Below are positions 54,402-64,000 of a stretch of 64,000 nucleotides of DNA, piece by piece. Numbering within the stretch: position 1 is the first letter of the stretch; each line of letters begins with the position of its first letter. The DNA is from Gracilariopsis chorda (lineage: Eukaryota > Rhodophyta > Florideophyceae > Gracilariales > Gracilariaceae), in assembly GCA_003194525.1 (NCBI GenBank), contig NBIV01000017.1, positions 434,001-498,000 on the forward strand. Direction: 5' to 3'. The notes under the pieces are model-generated. The model saw only the letters and a list, made by a program, of their open reading frames with translations. It was not told where the DNA came from and ran no database searches. Made by a program: the position numbers and the translations under genes.

Positions 54402-55073
54402 TGTTGCCACGAAATGTGGAGTATTTTAGTTAATATTATTTATTATTTTCACATCCATTTCTGGGAAGCTAGTACTTAGTGCGACGGCGCACTGCCGTCG
54501 CACCAGTAAACCTTCCCCAACAAGGGACCCCAACCTGGGGAATTGGCTCTAGTTGTTACCGCTTGCGCGCGTGCTCTACTCCTCCTTGGAGGGAAACGCC
54601 GTGAACCACGGGACATCTAACCCCCTTGCACATCTAAAGGGACCCATCACTGGGAGTATAATTGTTCCAATTGCATTGGTGTTTCGCCCTGTATAGGGAG
54701 TCCTGTCCACCGGCATTGCCGTATCTGCTCGTCGCTCTCGCGACTCACATCGTCCTCTCTTCCTCCTCTTCGCCCTTCCTTTTCCCACTTTTTAGGGTAG
54801 CACCTCCCGCTATCCGCGGACCCTCGTGTGCGCATCCGCTCACACACCCCCACTTACGTGGAAACATACCTCTACTGAGGATCACACCCCGCTCACGCGG
54901 ATACCGATTCTTCGCCTTCATTTCCCTGCGCGAGTCGCGACAGGTGTCCCTGGTCTTACAAACCGGCTTCGCCGTGACACCTCTGGGAGGGCTGTACCCA
55001 ACTGGGTTCACCTCGTGAGAGGAAGATCCCGAACGTCTTTTGGTGTTTTTCCCCTTTGGGGCATTGCACCACA
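54402..55073 (+). repeat. Gypsy-2 3' LTR
   Basis: 672 bp, equal in length to the 5' copy, with about two dozen substitutions and the same TGTTGCCACG start and GCACCACA end. It ends 43 bases before the ATG of the pogo transposase remnant. Confidence 0.93.
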
Positions 55074-55116
55074 GGTCTTCTCCGCCCGGATGACTTTCCA
55101 ATCCTGTGACTAAACC

Positions 55117-56644
55117 ATGGCAAACCAATCCAAAAAGTTTCGTGAATCCGATATTAAAACTGCTTTAGCCGCAATCGCTGCTGGCCGTCCATAACGCACA
55201 GTCGAGCGCGATATTTGCGTGCCAATATCCACCCTTCATTAACGCGTGAACCATTACCGGACCACCAGTCCCGGCCGACGTCCTGGGCTCACGGACGAAA
55301 AAAAAACAAACAATAGTTTATTTCCTTTTGCGCTTTGCTGCACACGGAACCCCACTCGCCAACCACTATCTACGTGAAGCAATCCAAACATGTTGTGCAA
55401 TGCTGCAACCCGAACGACTGAACGCACTGCCGTGTAACCATACTCAAATCTCCAATTACATTTTACGAAGCTTCCGTAAACGCCATGCAACACGATTGTC
55501 TTTTGCACGCCCATTGTCGCAGGGAAACAAGCGCTTCAAGGCTGTAAATGGCGAGAATTTGACCCATCATTTCTCTACGGTGAAGATAATCATCGCTTAA
55601 TACAATATTGATGCCTGCCGAATGCTTAATCTTGGCGAAGTCGGCGTAACCCCCGACAAAGAAGTATCTGGTGTGACATCACTGCGAAAGTTATTCCCGC
55701 GAAACGGAACACGGGACATGCTGATGAATTACTTCAGTTACAAGCACAGAAGAACAATGATACCAGTGGTAGGTGCCACTGGTGACACTGGAGCTCTTCT
55801 AGTCGTCTTTAAAGGGAGCCGTATTCCCTATCGTACGGTCGTGCGCGACTGCATTATGCATTACGAAACGTTAGCTGTCAATCTACCTCGCGGGTCTGTT
55901 CTTGCAACAAGAGCTGAAAATGGTGGGGTGGACACTTTCAACTTTCGTGCTTGGGCGGATAAGTTCGTGTAATACGTGAAAGAGTTAACGGCGAATGGAA
56001 TGAAGGTGGTTTTAATTTACGATGCGTATCGAGCACACATCTCTCTTGAGGTATTGAAACGTTTTCATCTGAACCACATTGTGGTGTACACACTTCAGGC
56101 GCATAGCTCTGGAAAGACACAGCCTCTTGATGCCGTTAAATTTGCCTCCTTCAAGTCACACTTGAACCGCATCAGTGCGGAAATGACACTGAGTGATGCT
56201 GACCGTTGTATTGATATGTTTGCGTTTACGGCACTGCATCGTGAAGCATACTACTGTGCGTTTTCTAGGAATGTAATCAAGGCAGGTTTCAGTTGGGCTA
56301 GGCTGTGGCCTTTTGTGCCAGCCCAATTGTTGGGTGTGCCACGGGCTGCTACTAGTACTAGAGATAGCATTTTTTCTGTAGACGAGTTGGAGGATTTATT
56401 TAAACAGAGATGTATTGAATACAGAAACAAAGTGTTGAGCTCTGATGCAAGGATGTCGGATTGTGGCGACGTAGATACAACTAATGGTTTCGTTATGACA
56501 TCGGATAAGCTCTTCGAAATGGTTCGTGTTAAGCGCGTGGCAGATGTAACAAAACGCACTGCAGAGCAACGCAAGCAGCTTGCACGTATGCAAGCAGCAG
56601 ATGGACGCCTTATAGTTGCATCTTTAAGCTTGCGAGCGCTTTAA
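55117..56644 (+). pseudogene. pogo-type (Tc1/mariner superfamily, DDE_1) transposase, decayed
   Basis: From the ATG at 55117 the frame starts with a Psq-type helix-turn-helix (KFRESDIKTALAAIAAGRP, then CVPISTLH and GRRPGLT). The DDE_1 core follows with YNIDAC, LIYDAYRAHISLEVLKRF and HSSGKTQPLDAVKF, which carry the three acids (Asp, Asp, Asp) of the pogo/Tigger group, and a helical tail to 56644. In-frame stops are TAA at 55192, 55240, 55598 and 55970. One frameshift lies in the A-run at 55298-55306. It is a plain DNA transposon remnant. Terminal inverted repeats were not found; Gypsy-2 abuts its left side. Confidence 0.8.
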
Positions 56645-57109
56645 GTCTGACCGGGATAGGGTCAGAGCTCTTTTGTCGAGAATGAACGTCGATCGCTTTC
56701 ATTCATGCTTTCAACAACACCCGATAGCATTAAAACGAGCGATTGCAAGACGTCGAACAGCCGCTCGAAAGCAGCTATTCCTCTGACGTGTGCAGCTATT
56801 TTTGCATCAAATAAATATTGCTTGACTGGGCTAATGCGCCGTGACTGTCCGATCATTGAAGCGTTTTTGTGTCACGCAGCCGTCGCACGTGTTTTGAACC
56901 TTACATATTGGTTTTCTGGCCCGACACTCTGTTATTCTTTGGGTTGAATAACAGCATTTTTGCGCTTCTTTTGAGATGTGTTACGGCTCTGGAGGTGGTT
57001 TGGTTATGGAGATACTGGACGTTTTTAAGATTTCGTCAAAATAATAGTGTACCCCCTTTAGGTGACACGGCAGCACTACATGTCCCAGTTAATCTACAGA
57101 GGACTTGAA
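56645..57109. other. Flank between pogo remnant and gypsy remains
   Basis: No gene recognised; probably the right end of the pogo element and unassigned DNA. Short plus frames such as 56705-56947 have no domain. Confidence 0.35.
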
Positions 57110-60100
57110 GAAAAAGCACCTCTATAGCTTCAGAGTTAGGCCAGCATCCTTCAGGATTTGTAGGACGTCTCTTACATGCACGAAGTGATTCTCCACGGTG
57201 CGCAAGTAGAAAATGACATCGTCAATGTACACCAGGGCGTATTGCAGCTTCTCTCTCAACAGGATTATGTCCTCTGCTTGTTGGAATGTGCCGGGAGAGT
57301 TTTTCTATCAGAAAGGCATCCTTAGGAATCTGAATATGCCATAGTGGGTGGTGAACTTTGTCTTGTACTTATCGGCGTCGTCCATCTTGATTTACCAGTA
57401 TCCACCATTGGCATCCATCGTAGAAAATACCAACGGATCGCCTAAGGATTCGATACACTTATCCATGCATGTAATTGGGAAAACATCCCGCACAATTACT
57501 TCTTTCATCTTTCTTCTTGGCGGACACCACCATATAGGCCCATTTGGAGGTGGATGGCTTAATCACGCCCCTGTATAACGTGCGTTGGGTCTCCTCACGC
57601 TCGAAATCACGTGCATGAAGTCGGGCTCTCCTTGGGAGTTGATGTACCTGTTTTGGGTCGGGGGTTAGCTGGAACCGGTGCTAGGTCATGTTCACGTAGC
57701 CCAAACGGCGGGACCACGTATCCTCAAAGGTGGATAACATTTTTATTATCCTTTTGCAATACTTTACGTGTTCTACGCCAATTTGGAGCTTCTCCTGCCA
57801 TGAGGAAGGGGGTGTCTCCTTAGGAGGCGACAGTGAAGAATCAGTCTCCATTGCAGTGACAGTGTCCTGTACGGTGAGGTATTCCTTTGGCGGGATCAGA
57901 GCCAGTCCTGTAGAAGCTGGCAAAGCTATCCCCACTATGGTGCCCTTGTGGAGCCTTTAAAAAGACTCCTTGAGGCTGGCAACGACAACCCTGAAGGGGA
58001 TAGATGGCACTATTTCCAAAACACCATTCGACATCATTCAGTGTTGCGTTGTAGTGAAGTGAAGGCTCCCCTGCAAGAAGGATCAACCTGAGTTGGATGA
58101 TTGCAGCCAGACTTTAGCTTGGCTTCTCGCGGGTATCTGAACACTTTTTAGAACGCGGAGTTTGTTCGCCTGTGTCTCCTCTGAAATTCTACCCACCTCA
58201 CGCGCATTTGCATTGGGCCGCGGAGATGCGAACACGATACCCACAGGGGCAACATTATGTAATGTCACCCTCCGCAGGCGTGGGTAGATGGCACGCACAT
58301 TCCGGTCCACAAAAGGAATCACCAGGATGCAGCGTGCAGCCAAGTATTCCACCACCAGTAACCATATTCTCATCTTTGAGGGTCCGACACGGAGATATAA
58401 AGGCAGAGCCGCGAGAATGTTTAACGTTCTTCGCGAGGCATCGCGCACCGTTGGTAACTTTTCCGTCCTTAAGGAGTTCAGGGCCGACCTGTGGATCATG
58501 TCCACATGTACCAGGTTTGGACCGGCGCCTGTGTCCAAGATGGCACGTGCGGTGGCTGATTGGAGAGAAGAGCATCCTAAGGAAACAAATAATTTATATT
58601 TCTCGCGACGGAAAAAATATACTAATTCTTCGAAGGTGGTGGATGGGTCCGCTGAAAATGGGGGGTCCACCAATTCCATTGCCACTTGGCACACGGGTTC
58701 CCCTTCTTTCCTAGAGGCGATTTCCGTTGGACTGAAAGTCGACCTAAAGGAGCCACGCGAAGCCTCCACACACTGTTATGAGGGTTTTCCTGAGTAGAGG
58801 GTGTCAGAGTTCCAAGCGCTGCGTTCGGTTACATCGGTGCAACCAGGGTCACAGCGCTTCCCTGCAAGGTAAGAGGAGCCACAGCGAGGGCAGCCGGTCT
58901 CTGCGTAGGTGGTGCCAGGACTGGTTGAGTGGGTTTCTCCAATGGGGTGCGATATCCATAACGACCCTGAAGGCAACAGAAATCTCCATAGGCGGTATGA
59001 TGACTATCACTCTCTGCATAGATGTTTTTCGCTGTCCGGAAATTCCTCTTCCTCTCCTGAAGGATGGGGGCCCTCATTGCTGGGATGAGAGTGGTGCAGT
59101 GCACCGGTTCTTGGCACAAACAAATCCTACAATGTGGTGGATAGCTTAGAGTATATGCTAATCGGACCTTCTTAAAGGACCCAGCTGACGTGTATGAGGT
59201 GTGTGACGATGGTGTCCGTGGACGGGACGTTGCTCCTTGGGGTGAGGCAAAAATGAGAGCAAGGGCTTCTTGTTTCGGTTCAACCATTAGATAGTCCGCG
59301 TCTCTTGAGTTGCTAGTGTCCAACGTAAAGGGCGTAACCGTGTGATTACTTGAGGCGGAGGGTCTGCCGAAAGTGGAGTGTGGCTTCGCCGTGCAGCGTG
59401 TTGAGTGTCACCGTAGGATTCCGCGAAGCGCGCTACCTCCGTATAGATGGTGCGAGGATGCGTTGTCAAATGGTTACGTACCCTCACGCGTATCGACGGG
59501 AGGAGTACCTCAACGAACAGAGACTGTAACCACCGTTCGCAGTACACGTTTCCGCACCTTAAGGCCTTCATCCAGAGTTTCTGAGAGAAATCCATTTCAA
59601 TCATTCCGGTGCTCCACAGATAGGGGGTGACGTAAGCGTCAGCATCCGCAATCATCTCGTCTATGGTGTACCTTTTGAGGAGGAAGCTGAACACCTCCGG
59701 GTACGTCTTCAGGACTTTTCTTCCAGAATCAACCACAGTGGAGCTTTTTCCTGTGAGGCGGGGTTGCACGAGGAAGTGCTCCTGCCGAATGAGGTAGACC
59801 TGAAAACCATATTGCAGCACCTTCATGCTCGCCTTTGGTGTTACACGCCGAACGGAATCATGTACGGAATTTCAGCACTGGGATGGGGTGTTCGCCTGAA
59901 AAGCTGTATTTTTTCGTTTGAATATCCATTCGGCGCTGAATCTTCGTAAATCGTTTAGCGACCGACGTGTTGTAAAGAGTGGAGCGATTATTCAACCTGT
60001 ACGTTTCATAATTTACCACCTTGTCGAATAGCTCATTTAAGTGGACGATCTTCCTGAATATTGGTCGTTTCTTATCAGAGGTGCGTTGTGTTCTGAGTCA

Positions 60101-60504
60101 GAGCTCTTCTCGGAATCGGAGCCCGTACTACTCTCCGAATCAGGGTGTCTTCTTTTTCTTCTTCTGTCCCTCCGTTTTCCTCCTCGTCTTTCCTGAGTGG
60201 TGTCTGGGGGTCTGAAGTGGTCCAAATTATCACGATTCACCACCGAAGTATCCTGTCCTCCTTTCCAAAGGTGAATTTTGTTGCCACCGGTATCCTGTCC
60301 TTCTCCGTGAGGCGTCAGGTCCAAATAGTTCATAGCTGTGTTCCTAAGGCTTCCCTGTTTCCTTGCGGCTGTATCCTGTCTTTTTCTGGCCCGAGGAATG
60401 GCAGTATTCTGTCGTCCTCTGCCAGGCGTTACCTTAGGTGTGGATATAAGGAACATATCCTGTACGGAAGTTGCACTTTGAAACGCGACTAAGGTGAGTA
60501 TCAT
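57110..60504 (-). mobile_element. Minus-strand gypsy fossil: gag, protease and part of RT
   Basis: Read on the minus strand, from right to left: a gag start with an Arg-rich and Ser/Asp-rich stretch (RRKRRHPDSESSTGSDSEKS, about 60.1 kb); capsid-like gag (about 59.3-59.8 kb); a zinc-knuckle remnant (HCRICLCQEPVHC, about 59.1 kb); protease (AILDTGAGPNLVHVD, about 58.5 kb); and reverse transcriptase parts near 57.1-57.5 kb with a LVYIDDVIFYLRT segment. The rest of pol is absent. It is related to Gypsy-2 but much older and broken many times (ten or more). Confidence 0.75.
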
Positions 60505-62184
60505 GAGATTGAACCAGACGAACTAGCACAAGTCTCGAGGGTGCGTGGTCTACTTCCTCGGAGGTGGAGCTCATGCAGCGCACTATGTACAGTGCCGCGA
60601 GCTGACCTCGACGGAAACTATGTACAGTACCATATTAATATCTAAGTTAGATTATTCTATCTGATTTAATTACAGTTCGCTGGAACGATTCCTCTGGAGA
60701 GGTGTGCTACGTGGCACCAATTAGAAAACATAAGTACTCCATTAAGAATCTTCCGTAACAGCCCATCATTAGGAGCATATATAGTACCCACTGTACCACG
60801 CAATGTTACCACATCTGTGGAAAGCCTTATATGGAACTGTCGAATACGTAGTTTCCGAATCTTTGGGCTTCTTCTGCATATTCCGGAGAGCTAACATGGC
60901 CAATTAGATTGCATCTCCGGTTGCAAATGACCTTGATAAATACTGAACTGATTCCGGCCAGCACCTTACATCTCCTTTCTAGAACCGGGACGATCCACGA
61001 ATCGATTTGTATTGATATTTGGTGGTTCCCCTGAGGAAGTTTGACAGTCTGATAAAAACCTATCCCTCGCTCATTTCAAGAATATTGGTTTCCGCTATCA
61101 AGTAGATTAAGATCTTCAAGATCAACATTGGCTCTTCACCGGAAATTGCTGGCATCTCAGGGTCAACTGCAACCGCTTGATGCAGTCCTTGACGCTTCCT
61201 GTGCCACACTAATTGCAGGTCATATCTCCATATTCCAACCGATAGTATTGGTAAGACGGGACCTTCCGGTAAAGGGGGTTCCTTGATTTCAGATCCTTTA
61301 GTCCAAGGTCTTTCCGCACTTTCTGGAGGCCACGTACAGCTCTTTGGGTGGCCTTAGTAGCGTGAGACTGTGTGGTGCAAGAGCAACGATGCTCCTTCTT
61401 TCTATCGAAGGACTCGGTCGAGGAACGAATATCCTCGATTTCCGATTCGTAGGACGACGCCTCGGACGCGAGGTTACTCTGCATCCGTCGCGCCAGAATA
61501 TCATTTCTCGTGCTAGGATAATCCCGTGAAACCTCATCTGGTACCTGCAGGGCACCAGCATCCATGATGAGCCTCTTTGAGACGGCCTCGAGGCGTCTAG
61601 CAATGTGGGCAATCTGTGAGTCTGACTAAGCTCGGGATTCCAACAGCTTGTTCATGTCATTTCGGAGCACCCGACTTACACCTGAAACATTCTTAGTACA
61701 GGCATCATCGACTTTCTTACTTAAGGACATCAGCTCCCAAAAGAGGTCCACCTGCGAGGACTGCAGAATCAAGACCTAGGCATTCAAGTGGCGGAGTGTG
61801 ATTTCTTCATCTCGCTCCAGGGTGACAGCACCCACTGATGTGGTAACGACTTTACCCTGAGATTGGAGTGCCGTAGTGACGGGGTTTGTCCTTCTGGACG
61901 CGGGACCGGGGTCATCGTTGTCTGGGACATCCTGTATGGCCTATGAAAGAAGAGGCAAGCTCTGAGGAGCCCCATTGGACCCCGAATCGAACCGGTCGTC
62001 GAAGAACCCTGGGACTGTGTAATCCTTCACCGAAGCCGTCGGAGCGAATCGAACCCAAGCAAACTTGCAGAGAACGCAAAAGTAAAAGTAAAAGAAAAAC
62101 TGGGATGACAGGTACGAAGTAGATGCAATGAAGAAAATTTCAAAAAAAATGGAAAACTTTGAACCTTCGAAATCAAAAAAACAC
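60505..62184 (-). mobile_element. 5' part of a second minus-strand gypsy fossil
   Basis: Downstream (minus sense) of LTR copy B lies another gag start with a Ser/Glu cluster (SYESEIEDIRSSTESFDRKK, about 61.4 kb). It sits about 730 bp from the LTR, as in Gypsy-2. Because the 57.1-60.5 kb remains contain their own gag start, this is a separate, truncated element. The 60.5-61.2 kb part gives no recognisable coding. It is broken many times. Confidence 0.55.
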
Positions 62185-63050
62185 TGTCTGGTGCATAACC
62201 GCGCGAGCGAGGATGACCACTACAGTTTTCTGAATTATTTCCTCTGAAAAGGGTAGACTCGGCTAAAGAGCGCTCCGATACGATTTGAACTAGCGGCGTG
62301 TAACTCCGTGCGATCACTTCTTGACTTGGAAACGGAGCGGGTGGGCAATAGAATGTATCCCTGTCCACGAACGGTACGTTCCTAAAAGAGGAAGCTGGGG
62401 CGCCAGAGGCCGTACACAACCGGTACTGACCTCTAGGTAGAGTGGGAAAAGAAAGCAGAAAACAAGCCGGACCTTCGGATCTGGGACGATAACAAACTGT
62501 AAAACAAGACAGAGAAGAAACAGGACAAAGGACAACAGAAATAAACAATAAGAATTAAAACCATTAGCACTTGATGGCTTTTCAGTGAAACAGGACGGGC
62601 AACTAAGCTAGACGCAACGCGGATGCTCTCAAGGGTTGGATCACCATTGCCTGTCGCCAAATTTAGCAATAGCCAAATTTTCCTTCCTTTATTTCCCGGC
62701 AGCGGCCGTCAGGACGTCGCTTGAAATGAATCACTGCTAGACTGCAGTGTAGGAAATTAACTAAACGTTCAACAATTATTGCGGTACACACGCCCCACCA
62801 AGCCCTACACGTGTGTGTGACTTCCTGGCTCAGGAGATCATCGGCGTGAGCAGTCTGCCACCTGAAACGTATTCCCCTACGTCCAGGCCTTCAACGGAGC
62901 CAACGATCATACAAATACGAGTTCCCATTCCAGTAACCAACTGTATCCGGGTTATCCCTCACGCCGCATCCACGGCCTCTGAATCATGCATCTGAATAAA
63001 ATCTGATTATTCGGTACCTCTTCAACATGACTATAGTCCTTCCCTCGTGC
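62185..63050 (-). repeat. Gypsy LTR (copy B), minus orientation
   Basis: About 865 bp, aligned with 40465-41310 in the same orientation. Shared blocks include ACCGCGCGAGCG, GTGGGAAAAGAAAGCAGAAA, and CTCAGGAGATCATC. The minus-strand end reads GCACCAGACA. The right limit is approximate. Confidence 0.65.
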
Positions 63051-63441
63051 CAAAGGGTCCTTTGCAGTACAGTACTTGAGTATTTGTGTAGTATTTGCGT
63101 TTTTAAACTGATTCCTGCGTGTAGTTTTACTTATATAATGCATCCAATAGCACTCATATAAGCGATTAACCTACGATATCCGTTGTTTGTGCAGTTATTT
63201 TGTAATTGTCATGGAGCTCTTCTGTTTTCTGCATAAAAATCGTTCTGTAATAGCACTTAATGTTTAATTAAAACAAACATTTGGCAAATTAAACAAAAAG
63301 AAGAGGTTTCTCTCTTCATCTGTCACCTTCCTTGCGAACCATTCGTCTCAAGTTAAGCCCAGTCTGAAAAAAGCCCTTCTGATAGCTATTCTTGTTAACC
63401 ATTTGACTTCCAAAAAGTCTTTACACTATAATGATTTGTTC
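63051..63441. other. Intergenic AT-rich DNA
   Basis: No gene, repeat or RNA recognised between LTR copy B and the reversed repeat units. Confidence 0.4.
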
Positions 63442-64000
63442 ATCTATGAGGGGGATGTCCTTGATTGAATGGCGGCGTTCTGTCATTGAACCACGTTTCA
63501 TGCCCTTCTACGGGCATGCACAACTCTCTTTTGGCGCAACGCCTCTCTGCCATTTGAAAACTTCAACAGCAGCAGCAAACGGGCTGCTCAGTGGACACTA
63601 CTACCATAAGTACTGCAGTGAGAGCCAGTTACAGAAATCAACGTTTCGTGCTTTAGCCTCATTGGTTGGCACTGCACCCAATTTGAGCAACTAGTGCAAT
63701 ACAGCTATCAGCCAATCACACAAAATCAAAACTGTTGCAAACTCTACTGCTATTACTGCTCTAAGTGCCAAGGCGCTCCAGGGCTCTACATGCGCTATTG
63801 CGAGTTTGACTGAGCAAGGTGCCGGAAGAGCCTCCGAAAGTTACCATAATAAACAAGTGGCGCGCAGCGCCGCCAGCGGACGAACGCCATTTTCACTTGT
63901 CTCTCGACTCTTAAGCAATTACATGCGTACTAGGATGGGGCTGCTGTTCACTAAATGGAGGTGTCACGCCAATAAACTGCTTTGCATGCCACTCTAAGCG
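63442..64000 (-). repeat. CTG-bearing repeat family, reversed tandem copies
   Basis: On the minus strand, 63899-63442 carries the family landmarks in order: an AAGTG start, GGCGGCGCTGCGCGCC, a CTG tract (seen here as CAGCAGCAG), AGAGGCGTTGCGCC and an end with CCCCCTCAT. Beyond 63900 the tail of a second unit begins in the same orientation and runs off the window. So the family forms head-to-tail arrays here too. Divergence from the 27-28 kb units is considerable. Confidence 0.7.

Larger units (their letters stand above)
45313..55073 (+). mobile_element. Ty3/gypsy chromovirus, nearly complete (Gypsy-2)
   Basis: A 9.76-kb element with two 672-bp LTRs. The internal order is gag (46.1-48.3 kb), protease, reverse transcriptase and RNase H (48.3-50.9 kb), and integrase (51.0-52.2 kb). 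A long Pro/Ser/Arg-rich linker follows (52.2-53.6 kb), then a chromodomain (53.78-53.95 kb) and a 400-bp 3' untranslated part. A primer-binding TGGTCTCCCGACC starts three bases after the 5' LTR. The LTRs are about 96 % identical by eye, so insertion is fairly recent. It looks close to whole, with an estimated three to six breaks. No target duplication is seen (TTTGA left, GGTCT right). The whole element is unusually rich in short inverted repeats. Confidence 0.93.

Noticed and set aside
40465-63050. LTR copies A and B as the two ends of one giant nested element
   Set aside because: They are similar and equally oriented, but an intact host zinc-finger gene and the 142-residue gene lie between them, and two separate gag starts exist on the right. 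Two old elements fit better.
1-64000. CRISPR arrays, tRNA or rRNA genes, bacterial operons
   Set aside because: No regular short repeats with unique spacers, no A/B-box tRNA pattern or rRNA core words were seen on reading both strands; the gene content is eukaryotic.

Overview
The window is nuclear DNA of a eukaryote. It has intron-poor genes with long gaps between them, TATA boxes, AATAAA signals, a bZIP factor, an EF-hand protein and a plant-type small zinc-finger protein. It also carries Ty3/gypsy chromoviruses and PIF/Harbinger and pogo transposons. There are no operons and I found no tRNA, rRNA or CRISPR. The mix of plant-like proteins, compact single-exon genes and heavy gypsy load best fits a red seaweed (a florideophyte such as Chondrus). 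That assignment is inference; no marker gene proves it.

Layout. 0-8.4 kb: the end of a gypsy LTR, unassigned DNA, then a broken gypsy element (Gypsy-1, 3485-8390) with LTRs and a 4-bp target duplication. 8.4-24 kb: a gene-bearing stretch with a secreted cysteine-rich GCC2/GCC3 protein (10546-12480), a bZIP factor (16331-17185), an integrase/chromodomain fossil near 20 kb and a 636-residue protein of unknown family (21815-23725). Several near-perfect hairpins lie between these genes. 24-27.2 kb is AT-rich and almost featureless. 27.25-28.65 kb holds three head-to-tail units of a repeat of about 470 bp containing a CTG tract. Relatives of this repeat lie at 35.9-36.1 kb and, reversed, at 63.4-64.0 kb.

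29.2-35.0 kb holds three host-like loci whose frames stay in phase but carry in-frame stops. One is an EF-hand/glyoxalase (VOC) fusion in which a TGA sits at a conserved Cys position. 36.2-39.0 kb is a decayed PIF/Harbinger transposon with convergent Myb-like and DDE genes; its transposase is split by an 821-bp solo gypsy LTR with a clean 5-bp duplication. 40.5-42.7 kb is the 3' end of a minus-strand gypsy element. 43.4-45.1 kb is a small host island with an orphan 142-residue gene, an At2g23090-type zinc-finger gene and a predicted three-way-junction RNA structure. 45.3-55.1 kb is the best preserved gypsy chromovirus (Gypsy-2, 672-bp LTRs about 96 % identical). A decayed pogo-type transposase (55.1-56.6 kb) and heavily broken minus-strand gypsy remains (57.1-63.05 kb) follow.

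The most useful leads are the in-frame TGA of the EF-hand/VOC gene, the bZIP factor lacking the invariant basic-region arginine, the CTG-bearing tandem repeat family, the dense micro-hairpins in Gypsy-2, and the structured element at 44995-45060.
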